Source: JAGPCK01 sp041675505 (GTDB taxonomy: Bacteria; Bacteroidota; Bacteroidia; UKL13-3). From it: 64,000 bases of DNA. A model generated the notes under the pieces. The model saw only the letters and a list, made by a program, of their open reading frames with translations. It was not told where the DNA came from and ran no database searches. Where the stretch lies: the NCBI GenBank assembly GCA_041675505.1, contig JBAYTR010000008.1, positions 145,536 through 209,535 of the forward strand. Reading direction: 5' to 3'. Below are positions 33,435 to 42,974 of the stretch, piece after piece; position 1 is the stretch's first letter; each line of letters begins with the position of its first letter. The translations under genes were made by a program, and so were the position numbers.

Positions 33435-34439
33435 TTATGGAGTTAATAAAATGTGACGTGGAAAAGCATGATTGGTATCAAAAAGAAATTTCCGGTCAGT
33501 AAGTGTTAAAAGAAACGCCATTAAATCAACTTTATCCTTAGAAGTAATACTGATGGGCCCTGTAGCTGATTGAAAAGAGACGGAATAATGATTAAGCACT
33601 TCACTTAAAGTTGCAAAGCGACCATCGTGCATGTAAGGATAAGAAAATTCAATGTTGCGCAAAGTGGGCACTTTAAACTTAAAGACATCCTCCCTGCGGT
33701 GAGTTACTTTAATTCTGCCCGAGTCGTTAAGCAATGTGTCGGGCGTCAATCTATTTTGCTCAAAACGATGGTTGGTAAAAAGAGGTTCGGTGTGGCAGGA
33801 AGCACAGTTTTTACGAAAAAGCAGGTAACCTTTTTGTTCTTGTGGGGTAAATGCTTCTTTTTTATTCATGACCAAATCATACTTTGATTGTGCGCTTACC
33901 AGTGTAAGCATGAACTGTTCAAGAGCAATAGCTATACGCTGAGCTGTGATAGCACTATCTTGAAATGCGTTATAAAACAATTTAGAATAAAGGGAGCTGC
34001 GCTGAAGTTTACCGGTGAGTCGAAGCAGATTCTCATCCATTTCCTGCGGATGCGTAATGGGAGAAAACACCTGTTGTTGCAAAGAAGACATTGAACCGTC
34101 CCACATGAACGAAGTGCTCCACGCCAAATTCATTAAAGCCGGTGAATTGCGCGTGCCTATGCGGTCGTCAATACCGTGACTGAGCGCATGGTCAACATGA
34201 GTAAAGGCCGTGTACTGCGAATGACAGGAAGCACAGGAAATAGTATTGTTACGGGATAGCAAAGGGTCATAAAATAACACCCTGCCCAAAAGAATCTGTG
34301 CAGGAATGAGTGGTTGCTTCTTAAAATCAAAAACGGGTTTCGGCCAATTATAAGGAGCAACAAAAGTATGCTTGTGCACTTGTTGAAATGCTGTAACCAC
34401 AATAAAGATAACGGCAAAATATATCAGTACATTTTTCAT
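33435..34439 (-). CDS. Di-haem cytochrome c peroxidase family protein, MbnH-like
   Basis: This 334-residue protein has an N-terminal signal or membrane anchor (about 1-20) and two haem c sites. The first is CASCH at Cys69/Cys72/His73, the second at Cys212/Cys215/His216. It carries the bacterial cytochrome c peroxidase/MauG landmarks GRVLFYDPLLSRNNTISC, RNSPALMNLAWSTSFMWDG and VPTLRNIEFSYPYMHDGRF. Its start overlaps the stop of the MbnP-like gene by 4 bases. That pairing is typical of the 'metallo-mystery pair', in which MbnH oxidises a tryptophan of MbnP. It should act in the periplasm. Ordinary H2O2 detoxification is the alternative reading. Confidence 0.88.
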   Translation of the reverse strand: MKNVLIYFAVIFIVVTAFQQVHKHTFVAPYNWPKPVFDFKKQPLIPAQILLGRVLFYDPLLSRNNTISCASCHSQYTAFTHVDHALSHGIDDRIGTRNSPALMNLAWSTSFMWDGSMSSLQQQVFSPITHPQEMDENLLRLTGKLQRSSLYSKLFYNAFQDSAITAQRIAIALEQFMLTLVSAQSKYDLVMNKKEAFTPQEQKGYLLFRKNCASCHTEPLFTNHRFEQNRLTPDTLLNDSGRIKVTHRREDVFKFKVPTLRNIEFSYPYMHDGRFATLSEVLNHYSVSFQSATGPISITSKDKVDLMAFLLTLTDRKFLFDTNHAFPRHILLTP

Positions 34440-35146
34440 GGAGAAACGTAGCTAATAATTTTGGGCAATTGTTTGGATAACTCAACAGCCGATTCCCCTG
34501 GCGACATAATCTGCGGAGTTTGCTGCCGTTTAAGTTGCTCCACCAGTTGATCCAATTGAATGTGCAAGACAACAGCAGAAGTAGCATTAACCGCTATAGT
34601 GCAATGTTGCTGGGAAATAAAGGGGTATCGGTATCCGCCTAAATGCCAGTTGAACTCTTTGTTGCGGGAGGATGAAAGGTTACTTTTGCCATCCAGTTTG
34701 AAATTAATGTAACCGCTTTGCCAGGTCCAATACATCCCATTTGAAGGGTCAAGTTCGCCTTCTGATGCACCCCTGTAATTGGTTGCACTATCTATCCCGA
34801 TAACAAAACGAATAGTGTTGAATTTTAAACCCGAATTTAACGGGATAGTAATTTTTTGTGAAGCCGGATTTGCTACGTCAATAAGGTAATGAGTTTTTAA
34901 AGCGGTTCCTGTTGTAAACGAATCGCTCCAAAGTTGAATGTGACTGAGGTAAAATCGTAAGCTGCTAATCAAAACACTATCGCCTGAAGGAAGTTGATAA
35001 TAATGATTTAACTGCAAACCTTCCTGCTGAAAACGGGGCATCAGGTGAAGCACTACGACTTCTTGCACCTCCTGACGTGGCAATGCAGACCCACTAAACA
35101 AAGTAAGCAGAAAAATCAAAACGCTATATTTCACTTTTTGAGGCAT
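34436..35146 (-). CDS. MbnP-like protein
   Basis: This 236-residue exported protein has a signal peptide. ATG 35146 is chosen because the only longer reading starts with TTG 7 codons upstream. The family signature GMYWTWQSGYINFKLDG lies at 137-153, preceded by ASEGELDPSNG and followed by FNWHLGGYRYPF. MbnP proteins bind copper, and a tryptophan is oxidised to kynurenine by the partner MbnH. The tryptophans of YWTWQ are candidates. Only one cysteine is present, so the four-Cys form is not represented. It overlaps the peroxidase gene by 4 bases, consistent with translational coupling. Confidence 0.85.
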   Translation of the reverse strand: MPQKVKYSVLIFLLTLFSGSALPRQEVQEVVVLHLMPRFQQEGLQLNHYYQLPSGDSVLISSLRFYLSHIQLWSDSFTTGTALKTHYLIDVANPASQKITIPLNSGLKFNTIRFVIGIDSATNYRGASEGELDPSNGMYWTWQSGYINFKLDGKSNLSSSRNKEFNWHLGGYRYPFISQQHCTIAVNATSAVVLHIQLDQLVEQLKRQQTPQIMSPGESAVELSKQLPKIISYVSP

Positions 35147-35316
35147 AGGTTGTAAACTACTTGCCAAAATTGCACAAAGTGGCTTAAAGCTGAGTTATGG
35201 TTTACCTAAAAAATGTTACAATATTATTTTCTGACATCAGATTTGGGTCGGGCATTTAGTCCCATAAGTAGCTATACCAGCTGCCAAAAGAGACCTTAAC
35301 ACTTAATAAATTTCGG

Positions 35317-35324
35317 TACCTTTG
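35317..35324 (+). promoter_or_regulatory. Bacteroidota -7 box (TACCTTTG)
   Basis: An exact TAnnTTTG match lies 31 bases before the ATG of the YitT-family gene, in the divergent space after the MbnP-like operon. Confidence 0.5.
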
Positions 35325-35355
35325 TGCTACACCGTTTGTAATTTATTTCTTTATT

Positions 35356-36327
35356 ATGCACTCCTTCATACGCAAACTCATAGTTAATACTGTACTACGA
35401 TATAAAAAGGACCACCATGCACCCTCCTATTCGCCTTACATGATGGCGAAGGGTTTGCGTGAAGTAAAAATTAATGCACTACGTGGTCTGAAAGATTTTC
35501 TGCTTATTACTCTCGGCATTTTTTCGGCAGCTTTTGGTTTTAAGGGATTCCTACTCTCTAATCAGTTTATTGACGGTGGTGCTACAGGTATATCATTGCT
35601 CATTTCAGCACTTACCGGCACTCCGCTATACATACTCATCATAGTTATTAATATCCCCTTCGTACTTTTAGGTTATGGCATACTGGGCCGATCTTTTGCC
35701 ATAAAAACAGCTTTGGCTATAACAGGTTTGGCACTATGCGTGGCAACGGTTGATTTCCCCAACATAACCAACGACAATTTATTGGTAGCGGTTTTTGGTG
35801 GTTTCTTTCTCGGTGCAGGCATTGGCTTATCCGTAAGGGGTGGTGCAGTAATTGATGGCACTGAGGTATTGGCTATTTATTTAAGTCGTAAAATAGGGAC
35901 CACTATCGGAGATATTATCATCATCATTAACATCATGATATTTTCTGCTGCTGCTTATTTGCTTTCTATTGAAATTGCACTGTATTCCATGATTACTTAC
36001 CTGGCAGCCTCCAAAACGCTTGATTTTATTATTGAAGGTATTGAGGAATACACAGGTGTAACCATCGTTTCTTCTCATAGTGAATCTATACGTAAAATGA
36101 TCATTAACCGAATGGGAAGAGGGCTAACTGTATACAGCGGTAAAAGAGGATACGGCAAAACCGGAGAATCAAGGGAAGTAGATATTATTTATACTGTTAT
36201 TACCCGTTTGGAGTTAAACCGTTTGAATACCGAGATACAAAAAATTGATCCCAATGCATTTGTGGTAATGAACAGCGTAAAAGACACCAAAGGCGGAATG
36301 CTCAAAAAACGACCGCTCAAACATTAG
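35356..36327 (+). CDS. YitT-family membrane protein with DUF2179 domain
   Basis: This 323-residue protein has about five hydrophobic segments between residues 48 and 222 (FLLITLGIFSAAFGFKGFLL, ILIIVINIPFVLLGYGILG, GGFFLGAGIGLSVRGGAVID). A soluble DUF2179 domain of ferredoxin-like type follows (about 235-310), with YTGVTIVSSHSESIRKMI and YGKTGESREVDIIYTVITR. The family is common and of uncertain function, sometimes proposed to transport small molecules. The glycine-rich FIDGGATGISLL is conserved. It ends 4 bases before the convergent uvrA stop, with no terminator between. Confidence 0.9.
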   Translation: MHSFIRKLIVNTVLRYKKDHHAPSYSPYMMAKGLREVKINALRGLKDFLLITLGIFSAAFGFKGFLLSNQFIDGGATGISLLISALTGTPLYILIIVINIPFVLLGYGILGRSFAIKTALAITGLALCVATVDFPNITNDNLLVAVFGGFFLGAGIGLSVRGGAVIDGTEVLAIYLSRKIGTTIGDIIIIINIMIFSAAAYLLSIEIALYSMITYLAASKTLDFIIEGIEEYTGVTIVSSHSESIRKMIINRMGRGLTVYSGKRGYGKTGESREVDIIYTVITRLELNRLNTEIQKIDPNAFVVMNSVKDTKGGMLKKRPLKH

Positions 36328-36331
36328 CCAT

Positions 36332-39199
36332 TTAAAAACCTAATTCCTTTTTGAGGAAACGGGCAGTATGACTTGCCTTTACTTTACAAACCTCTTCAGG
36401 TGTTCCCTGTGCAATAATTTCACCACCATGTTTGCCACCCTCAGGCCCCAAATCAATAACATGGTCGGCTACCTTAATCACATCTAAATTGTGTTCAATC
36501 ACCAATACCGTGTTGCCTTTTTCTACCAGCTTATTCAAAACATCTAACAGCACACGCACATCTTCAAAGTGTAAACCTGTGGTTGGTTCATCCAGAATAT
36601 AAAACGTATTGCCTGTATCGCGTTTACTTAACTCAGTAGCCAGTTTTACCCGTTGTGCTTCTCCGCCTGAGAGTGTTGTGCTTTGTTGACCCAGAGTTAT
36701 ATAACCTAACCCAACATCGTGCAGTGTTTGTATTTTACGCAGAATATGAGGTGTGTTTTCAAAAAATTGCACGGCTTGCTCAATAGGCATATCCAACACA
36801 TCACTGATGGACTTACCACGGTAACGCACTTCGAGTGTTTCTTTGTTGTAGCGCTTTCCTCCGCAGGTCTCGCACTTAACGTGTACATCGGGCAAAAAAT
36901 TCATTTCAATTACCCGCATACCACCACCCTGACAGGTTTCGCAACGCCCGCCCTTTACGTTAAAAGAAAAACGCCCGGGTTTATAACCGCGAATTTTAGA
37001 TTCAGGCAATTCAGCATATAAGTTACGAATATCACTGAACACCTCTACATACGTTGCCGGATTACTGCGTGGTGTGCGACCTATAGGACTTTGATCAATT
37101 TCAATTACCTTATCTACGTTCTCCAAACCATGCACGCTTTTATGCGTAAGTGGTTTTTGATGTGAATGATAAAAATACTGATTCAGAATTGGGTACAATG
37201 TTTCATTAATCAAGGTTGATTTACCGCTACCTGAAACTCCCGTAACACAAATGAGTGTCCCTAAAGGGAAATCAACACTTACGTTTTTAAGGTTGTTCCC
37301 TGTGGCTCCTTTAATGGAGAGTTTTTTCCCGTTGCTTTTCCTGCGTTTGGAAGGAACTTCAATTTTGAGTACACCACTTATGTAATCAGCTGTAGTACTT
37401 CTTTGGCTCATGAATACCGGCACCTCACCTTTGGCCACAATATGCCCGCCATGTATACCTGCACCGGGGCCCATATCCAGCACATAATCACTTTCCAGTA
37501 TCATATCCTTATCGTGCTCCACCACAATAACTGAGTTACCCAAATCACGCAAATCTTTGAGTGATTTAATCAAACGTTCATTATCGCGTTGATGCAAACC
37601 AATACTGGGTTCATCCAGAATATATAAAACACCTACCAACTGCGAACCGATTTGAGTGGCTAAACGGATGCGCTGGGCTTCTCCGCCTGAAAGAGTTTTA
37701 GAGGGTGAATTAAGTGTAAGGTAGGTTAAACCCACGTCAAGCAAGAAGCTTATGCGCGAACGGATTTCCTTAAGTATTTCAGCAGCTATGGTACGTTGTT
37801 TTTCTGAAAGGCGTTCTTCAATATCATCAAACCAAACCGCCAGTTGGCTGATGTCCATACGAGCCAGTTCAGCAATATTTTTGCCGTCTACTCTGAAAAA
37901 GAGCGATTCTTTTTTCAATCGGTTACCATTGCATCCCGGGCATTCGCGAATGGACATAAACTCTTCGGCCCATTTGTATATAGCATCGTAACTTTTCTCG
38001 TGGTAATGCCTGTTAATAAGCGGAATCAAACCCTCCCAGTTGCTGCTGTACTCCTGCTGGTAACCGCTGCTGAAGGTGTATTGCACTTTTAACGGATCAT
38101 CACTTCCGTGCAAAATAATGTTCAATGCTTCTTTCGGAATTTTTTCAATCGGGTCGGCCAAACTGAATTTATGTTGCTTAGCCAATTCACGCAATTGCAT
38201 GAAGGTCCAGTTCTCCCTGAACTCTCCCAAAGGTGCTAATGCCCCTTTATTGATACTTTTCTTAGGGTCGGGTATGATGGCTTTCTCTTCGATGTCACTT
38301 ACTACGCCCAGCCCGTCACAAGTAAGACAATAGCCATAAGGTGAGTTAAATGAAAAAGAGTTGGGTTGTGGTTCATCATATGAAATACCGGAAACAGGAT
38401 CCATGAGGTAGCGGCTGAAATGGCTCACTTTTTTGCCCGCCTCATCGCTTACCATCATAATACCTTTTCCTATTCGCAAAGCAGTTTTTACTGCCTCGGC
38501 AACGCGTGTGGCTGAACCATTGTTTACGTCAATTCTATCCACAAGCACTTCAATATCGTGAATTTTATAGCGGTCGGCCTGCATTTTAGGAACAATGTCT
38601 TTTACTTCCCCGTCAATGCGCACTTTGGCAAAACCTTGTTTGCGCAACTGTTCAAATAACTCACGGTAATGTCCTTTGCGGCCTTTAATAATGGGTGCCA
38701 GCACTATAATTTTTTTACTCAGGTACTGCTCAATGATGCGATGAAGAATCTGGTCTTCATTCAAACGTACCATTTTTTCGTTTGTCACATAAGAATAGGC
38801 ATCGGCTGCACGGGCATAAAGTAAGCGCAGAAAATCATATATTTCCGTAATGGTGCCTACTGTTGATCGTGGATTTTTGTTAACTGTTTTCTGTTCAATA
38901 GAAATAACCGGACTGAGGCCATCAATCTTATCTACATCAGGCCGCTCCATATTACCTATAAACTGACGTGCATAGGCTGAAAAACTTTCCATGTACCTGC
39001 GCTGCCCCTCAGCATAAATGGTATCAAAAGCCAGCGATGACTTTCCGCTGCCGCTCAGGCCGGTAATCACTACCAGTTTGTTACGCGGAATGGTTACGTC
39101 AATGTTTTTAAGGTTGTGCTCCCGCGCACCCAGAACTTCAATCAACTCATCCTCAATTACTACAGGGTTTTCTATGTTATTATTCTTCTTTTTTGCCAT
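36332..39199 (-). CDS. uvrA: UvrA, excinuclease ABC subunit A
   Basis: This 955-residue ATPase recognises DNA damage in nucleotide excision repair. It has two ABC modules, with Walker A sequences GLSGSGKSSLAFDT (N-terminal) and GVSGSGKSTLINET (C-terminal), two ABC signatures (TLSGGEAQRIRLA, TLSGGEAQRVKLA), and zinc-finger cysteines in CPGCNGNRLKKES and CETCQGGGMRVIEMNFLPDV. The start is placed at ATG 39199 (MAKKKNNN) because UvrA homologues begin just before IEVLGAREHNLKNIDV; a longer reading would run into the divergent kinase gene. Length is normal. Confidence 0.97.
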   Translation of the reverse strand: MAKKKNNNIENPVVIEDELIEVLGAREHNLKNIDVTIPRNKLVVITGLSGSGKSSLAFDTIYAEGQRRYMESFSAYARQFIGNMERPDVDKIDGLSPVISIEQKTVNKNPRSTVGTITEIYDFLRLLYARAADAYSYVTNEKMVRLNEDQILHRIIEQYLSKKIIVLAPIIKGRKGHYRELFEQLRKQGFAKVRIDGEVKDIVPKMQADRYKIHDIEVLVDRIDVNNGSATRVAEAVKTALRIGKGIMMVSDEAGKKVSHFSRYLMDPVSGISYDEPQPNSFSFNSPYGYCLTCDGLGVVSDIEEKAIIPDPKKSINKGALAPLGEFRENWTFMQLRELAKQHKFSLADPIEKIPKEALNIILHGSDDPLKVQYTFSSGYQQEYSSNWEGLIPLINRHYHEKSYDAIYKWAEEFMSIRECPGCNGNRLKKESLFFRVDGKNIAELARMDISQLAVWFDDIEERLSEKQRTIAAEILKEIRSRISFLLDVGLTYLTLNSPSKTLSGGEAQRIRLATQIGSQLVGVLYILDEPSIGLHQRDNERLIKSLKDLRDLGNSVIVVEHDKDMILESDYVLDMGPGAGIHGGHIVAKGEVPVFMSQRSTTADYISGVLKIEVPSKRRKSNGKKLSIKGATGNNLKNVSVDFPLGTLICVTGVSGSGKSTLINETLYPILNQYFYHSHQKPLTHKSVHGLENVDKVIEIDQSPIGRTPRSNPATYVEVFSDIRNLYAELPESKIRGYKPGRFSFNVKGGRCETCQGGGMRVIEMNFLPDVHVKCETCGGKRYNKETLEVRYRGKSISDVLDMPIEQAVQFFENTPHILRKIQTLHDVGLGYITLGQQSTTLSGGEAQRVKLATELSKRDTGNTFYILDEPTTGLHFEDVRVLLDVLNKLVEKGNTVLVIEHNLDVIKVADHVIDLGPEGGKHGGEIIAQGTPEEVCKVKASHTARFLKKELGF

Positions 39200-39240
39200 A
39201 TATTTCAGAAGCAAAATACGTGTAATTGAATTTAAAACGC

Positions 39241-42200
39241 ATGCCTCTTTTACCAACGAAATTACGCCTATACTGTTTTGCATGGACAATTATTTTCCCC
39301 TACCTGCTCAAAGCGCAGGAAGCACAAGAGCGTTTTCAGCGCTACAACGTTAATGAGGGCTTATCACAAAGCTCAGTCTACTGCATATTTCAGGACTCCA
39401 GGGGCTTTATGTGGTTTGGTACCGGTGACGGATTAAACAGCTTTGACGGCTATCAGTTTGAGGTGTATAAAACCCGCAAAAAAAGTCAGGATGGACTTAG
39501 CAATAGTTTTATTACCGGAAAAGCTCTTGAGGATAAAAAAGGTAACCTTTGGTTTGGCACACGCATGGGCGGGTTTAGCAAATACCTAAGTAAAGAACAT
39601 CGTTTTGAGTCAATAAAAAATCTTCAGCACAAAGATTCTACTCACTTTGACTGTGAACTCATTGATTTTGACAGCAAGGGGAATTTATGGTTCATTAAAG
39701 GGAGTAATACCCTGGGGTGTTTTAATGACAGCACTAAAGTATTTCAGTATACAGAAATGCCCGATGGCATACGATATGGTGGCAAAGGAGGTCCCAACCG
39801 TATGGGTATCATAAAAAACGATACTATTTACTTTATAGGCAACTTAAAACTTGTGTCATTTGTGCCGAATCAAAACAAGTTTATTTCCCTGCTGGAAAAT
39901 GAGTTAAAACGAACTGGGTCGGAATTGACCATATCGGTGCATCACAACACAAAAAGTAATTTCATTTGGCTGGGTACCGACAAAGGAATAATGCAGTATA
40001 ACCTGAGTACAGGCGAATACAAGTGGATTGATTTAACCTTGAAACACCCTACACCTGTAGCCTTCTCCATAGTCAAAGATGATTACAACAGGCTTTGGAT
40101 AGGAACCGGGGTGTCGGGGTTGTTGTGTTATGACTTGAACACGGGTGAGTTAAAGTCTTTTGTCAATAATCCTAACAACCCTCAAAGTTTATCTTTCGAT
40201 ATAGTACGCACGTTATTCATTGACCGCTCCAAGAACCTGTGGATAGGAACAGATGGTGGCGGGCTGAACAAACTTGACCTAAAACCACGAAAGTTTAACC
40301 TGTATGCTGAAAACATGTTCATCAAATGTTTTTATGAAGATGAAAATAAACTGTTGTGGTACGGCACACACGAAAACGGCTTCTGCCAATTAAACAGAAA
40401 AACAGGAGAAGTAAAAAAGATAAAGCGAAATGGAACATTCGGCAATGTGGTATCTGTTATTACAAAAGATATTTACGCACAATTGATTATCGGCTCCAAC
40501 AATGGTGTTGATTATTATAAAAACGGGCAATACATAGCTGTTCCGGCCTCACCTGCTATGGAAAAAATGAACGGCAACAGTTTGGTGTATAGTATGCTCA
40601 ATACACGCGAAAAAACAACTCTGGCAACCACACGCACCGGTTTGTACGAAGCCCGTTACCACAACGGGCAACTGGATACCTTGCGCTTGCATCCCAACAT
40701 CAGAACACTTGCATTAAGCAGCCACCAAACAGATGACGGCCGTATATGGATAGGTACAGAAGGAAACTCCTACCTGTTTATATTGAAATACGAAAAGGAA
40801 ATACTGCGCCTGCAAAAAAACATTCTCCCTGAAAGCAATATCCGTGCATTTTATGAGGATAAAAAAAATAAAATCTTATGGATGGCTTCCGGCATGGGAC
40901 TCATCAGGTATGATTTGACAAATGACACACACACTATTGTATCATCAGAAAACGGGCTGGCTGATAATTATCTTTATGGGGTGCTCAGCGATAATCGGGG
41001 GAAACTATGGATGAGCTCGAACAAAGGATTAAGCTGGTATAATCCTGTTGACAAAGCATGCAGAAACTACTCTGTAATAGATGGGTTGCAATCCAATGAG
41101 TTTAATACAGGAGCGTACTACAAAAGTTCAACCGGTGAAATGTTCTTTGGGGGCATAAACGGGTTTAATTCTTTTTATCCCGGCCAAATAAAAGATAATC
41201 CTTTTTTACCTCGTGTTAGTTTAACCTCTTTAAAAGTAAATGACGGAAACATTCCGTTTGAGCACACCTTGCGTAGTGTACTTCGCATGCCGTATGACAG
41301 CAGTACGATTTCATTTGAATTTACTGCACTTGAATACACTATCCCAACTAAAAATAAGTACCGTTACCGATTAGACGGGTGGGATAATGAATGGGTAGAG
41401 AGCGGAAGTAAACGATTTGCCCGCTACAGTAACTTACCTCCTGGTCAATACACTTTTTTGGTCCAGGCTTGCAATAATGACAAAATATGGGGCAACAAGG
41501 AAGTGTTGATGAACATTATCATTACCCCGCCTTACTGGAAAACATGGTGGTTCATTACGGTAATTGTGTTAAGCCTGTCCTTCTTTTTGTTTTACACCAT
41601 AAGAATCATATCGACCAGAAAATTAAAAGAGCAACTTCGCGAACTGGAAAAACAACAAGCTGTACAAAAAGAACGTGAACGCATATCAAAAGACATGCAC
41701 GATGATTTAGGTTCAGGCTTATCAAAAATTGCCATACAAAGTGAATTACTCAAATACAAACTCAAGCAGAATGAAAACCCGGAACTGCATGCTGAACGTA
41801 TTGTAAAAACATCAAGAGAGCTGGTAGACAACCTGAGTGAGATAGTATGGGCACTTAACCCCAGACATGATAATCCGGAAAGCTTGCTCGCTTATATCAG
41901 AGAATTTACCACCGATCTTTTTGAAGACCAAAATGTAAAATGCACCTTTGATTTTCCTGAGCAAACAGAACTCCCTTGTTTTCCGTCTGAAATAAGGAGA
42001 AATATTTTTCTGATTCTGAAAGAAGCGCTCAACAACACGTTTAAATATGCCGAAGCAACTGAAGTTGTAATAAGCGTAAAACGCCAAAATAAAACAATTA
42101 ATTTTGAGGTATCAGATAATGGCAAAGGTTTCAATCTGGTGGAATCTTCTGTTTTGGGAAATGGTATGATCAACATGGAAAAAAGAGCTAAAAACATAGC

Positions 42201-42270
42201 CGCAATGCTGGAGGTTATTACATCTCCTGAGCAAGGAACGACCATACGACTGACGTTCTTAGAGCAGTAA
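39241..42270 (+). CDS. Sensor kinase with two-component propeller and Y_Y_Y domains
   Basis: This 1009-residue membrane sensor has a signal-like N-terminus and a large periplasmic region of two-component regulator propeller blades (about 30-660; GLSQSSVYCIFQDSRGFMWF, RLWIGTGVSGLL, NLWIGTDGGGLNKL). A Y_Y_Y domain follows (about 700-765), then one membrane helix near 775-795. The cytoplasmic HisKA_3-type kinase has phospho-acceptor His820 in KDMHDDLGSGLSKI and an ATPase domain (FEVSDNGKGFNLVESSVLGN). ATG 39241 is chosen over a TTG five codons earlier. Such propellers often sense glycans or envelope signals, but the ligand here is unknown. The response regulator starts 52 bases downstream. Confidence 0.93.
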   Translation: MPLLPTKLRLYCFAWTIIFPYLLKAQEAQERFQRYNVNEGLSQSSVYCIFQDSRGFMWFGTGDGLNSFDGYQFEVYKTRKKSQDGLSNSFITGKALEDKKGNLWFGTRMGGFSKYLSKEHRFESIKNLQHKDSTHFDCELIDFDSKGNLWFIKGSNTLGCFNDSTKVFQYTEMPDGIRYGGKGGPNRMGIIKNDTIYFIGNLKLVSFVPNQNKFISLLENELKRTGSELTISVHHNTKSNFIWLGTDKGIMQYNLSTGEYKWIDLTLKHPTPVAFSIVKDDYNRLWIGTGVSGLLCYDLNTGELKSFVNNPNNPQSLSFDIVRTLFIDRSKNLWIGTDGGGLNKLDLKPRKFNLYAENMFIKCFYEDENKLLWYGTHENGFCQLNRKTGEVKKIKRNGTFGNVVSVITKDIYAQLIIGSNNGVDYYKNGQYIAVPASPAMEKMNGNSLVYSMLNTREKTTLATTRTGLYEARYHNGQLDTLRLHPNIRTLALSSHQTDDGRIWIGTEGNSYLFILKYEKEILRLQKNILPESNIRAFYEDKKNKILWMASGMGLIRYDLTNDTHTIVSSENGLADNYLYGVLSDNRGKLWMSSNKGLSWYNPVDKACRNYSVIDGLQSNEFNTGAYYKSSTGEMFFGGINGFNSFYPGQIKDNPFLPRVSLTSLKVNDGNIPFEHTLRSVLRMPYDSSTISFEFTALEYTIPTKNKYRYRLDGWDNEWVESGSKRFARYSNLPPGQYTFLVQACNNDKIWGNKEVLMNIIITPPYWKTWWFITVIVLSLSFFLFYTIRIISTRKLKEQLRELEKQQAVQKERERISKDMHDDLGSGLSKIAIQSELLKYKLKQNENPELHAERIVKTSRELVDNLSEIVWALNPRHDNPESLLAYIREFTTDLFEDQNVKCTFDFPEQTELPCFPSEIRRNIFLILKEALNNTFKYAEATEVVISVKRQNKTINFEVSDNGKGFNLVESSVLGNGMINMEKRAKNIAAMLEVITSPEQGTTIRLTFLEQ

Positions 42271-42322
42271 ATCACATGAAATACGTATTGCATTCTGCCC
42301 CGGCTATAAAGACCTTTGATAT

Positions 42323-42946
42323 ATGATTCGTGTAGCAATAGTTGAAGACATCAAAGACATTCGTGAAGGAATTGCAAGTATTCTGGATATAAGCGAAGGA
42401 TTCAGCTGTGTACACAAATTCCAATCGGGTGAAACAGCTGTTGAAACACTCAAAAAAGACCCTGTTGATGTAGTGCTGATGGATATAAACCTACCCGGCA
42501 TCAGTGGTATTGAATGCATCAAACAGTTGAAATCTGTCAGCTCTGCCATGCAGTTTATGATGTGTACGGTATATGAAGACGATGAGCATATTTTTAACGC
42601 ATTAAAAGCAGGCGCCACCGGATATATTCTGAAAAAAACCGAACCCGGCAAACTGCTGGATGCAATCAAAGACCTATATGAAGGCGGATCACCAATGAAT
42701 GCACAAATTGCAAGGAAGGTAATAGGTTCTTTTCAGCATATTAACCCAACTACAAGTGTTGCATTAGAAATGCTCACATCTCGGGAAAAAGAATTACTTC
42801 AGTTACTTGCCAAAGGACTGCGTTACAAAGAGATTGCCGATCAGCTTTTCTTAAGTACAGATACTGTTCGCACGCACATCCGAAACATATACCGCAAACT
42901 GGAGGTACAATCGCGCATGGAAGCCATAAACAAGGTCTTCCACTAA
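42323..42946 (+). CDS. LuxR/NarL-type response regulator
   Basis: This 207-residue regulator has a receiver domain (about 1-120) with phospho-acceptor Asp54 in VVLMDINLPGISG and the conserved Lys in ILKKTEPGKLL. Its LuxR-type helix-turn-helix (about 142-205) carries LTSREKELLQLLAKGLRYKE and LFLSTDTVRTHIRNIYRKL. It is the evident partner of the kinase 52 bases upstream, whose HisKA_3 domain is the type that pairs with NarL-family regulators. Its targets are not visible; the giant adhesin gene is convergent next door, so control of it would have to act at a distant promoter. Confidence 0.95.
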   Translation: MIRVAIVEDIKDIREGIASILDISEGFSCVHKFQSGETAVETLKKDPVDVVLMDINLPGISGIECIKQLKSVSSAMQFMMCTVYEDDEHIFNALKAGATGYILKKTEPGKLLDAIKDLYEGGSPMNAQIARKVIGSFQHINPTTSVALEMLTSREKELLQLLAKGLRYKEIADQLFLSTDTVRTHIRNIYRKLEVQSRMEAINKVFH

Positions 42947-42974
42947 TTCCCCTCCTACTCAAAAAAAGCGTTCG

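Noticed and set aside
39200..39289. 30-residue N-terminal extension of UvrA
   Set aside because: It would overlap the divergent kinase gene, lacks family resemblance, and the ATG at 39199 matches the usual UvrA N-terminus.
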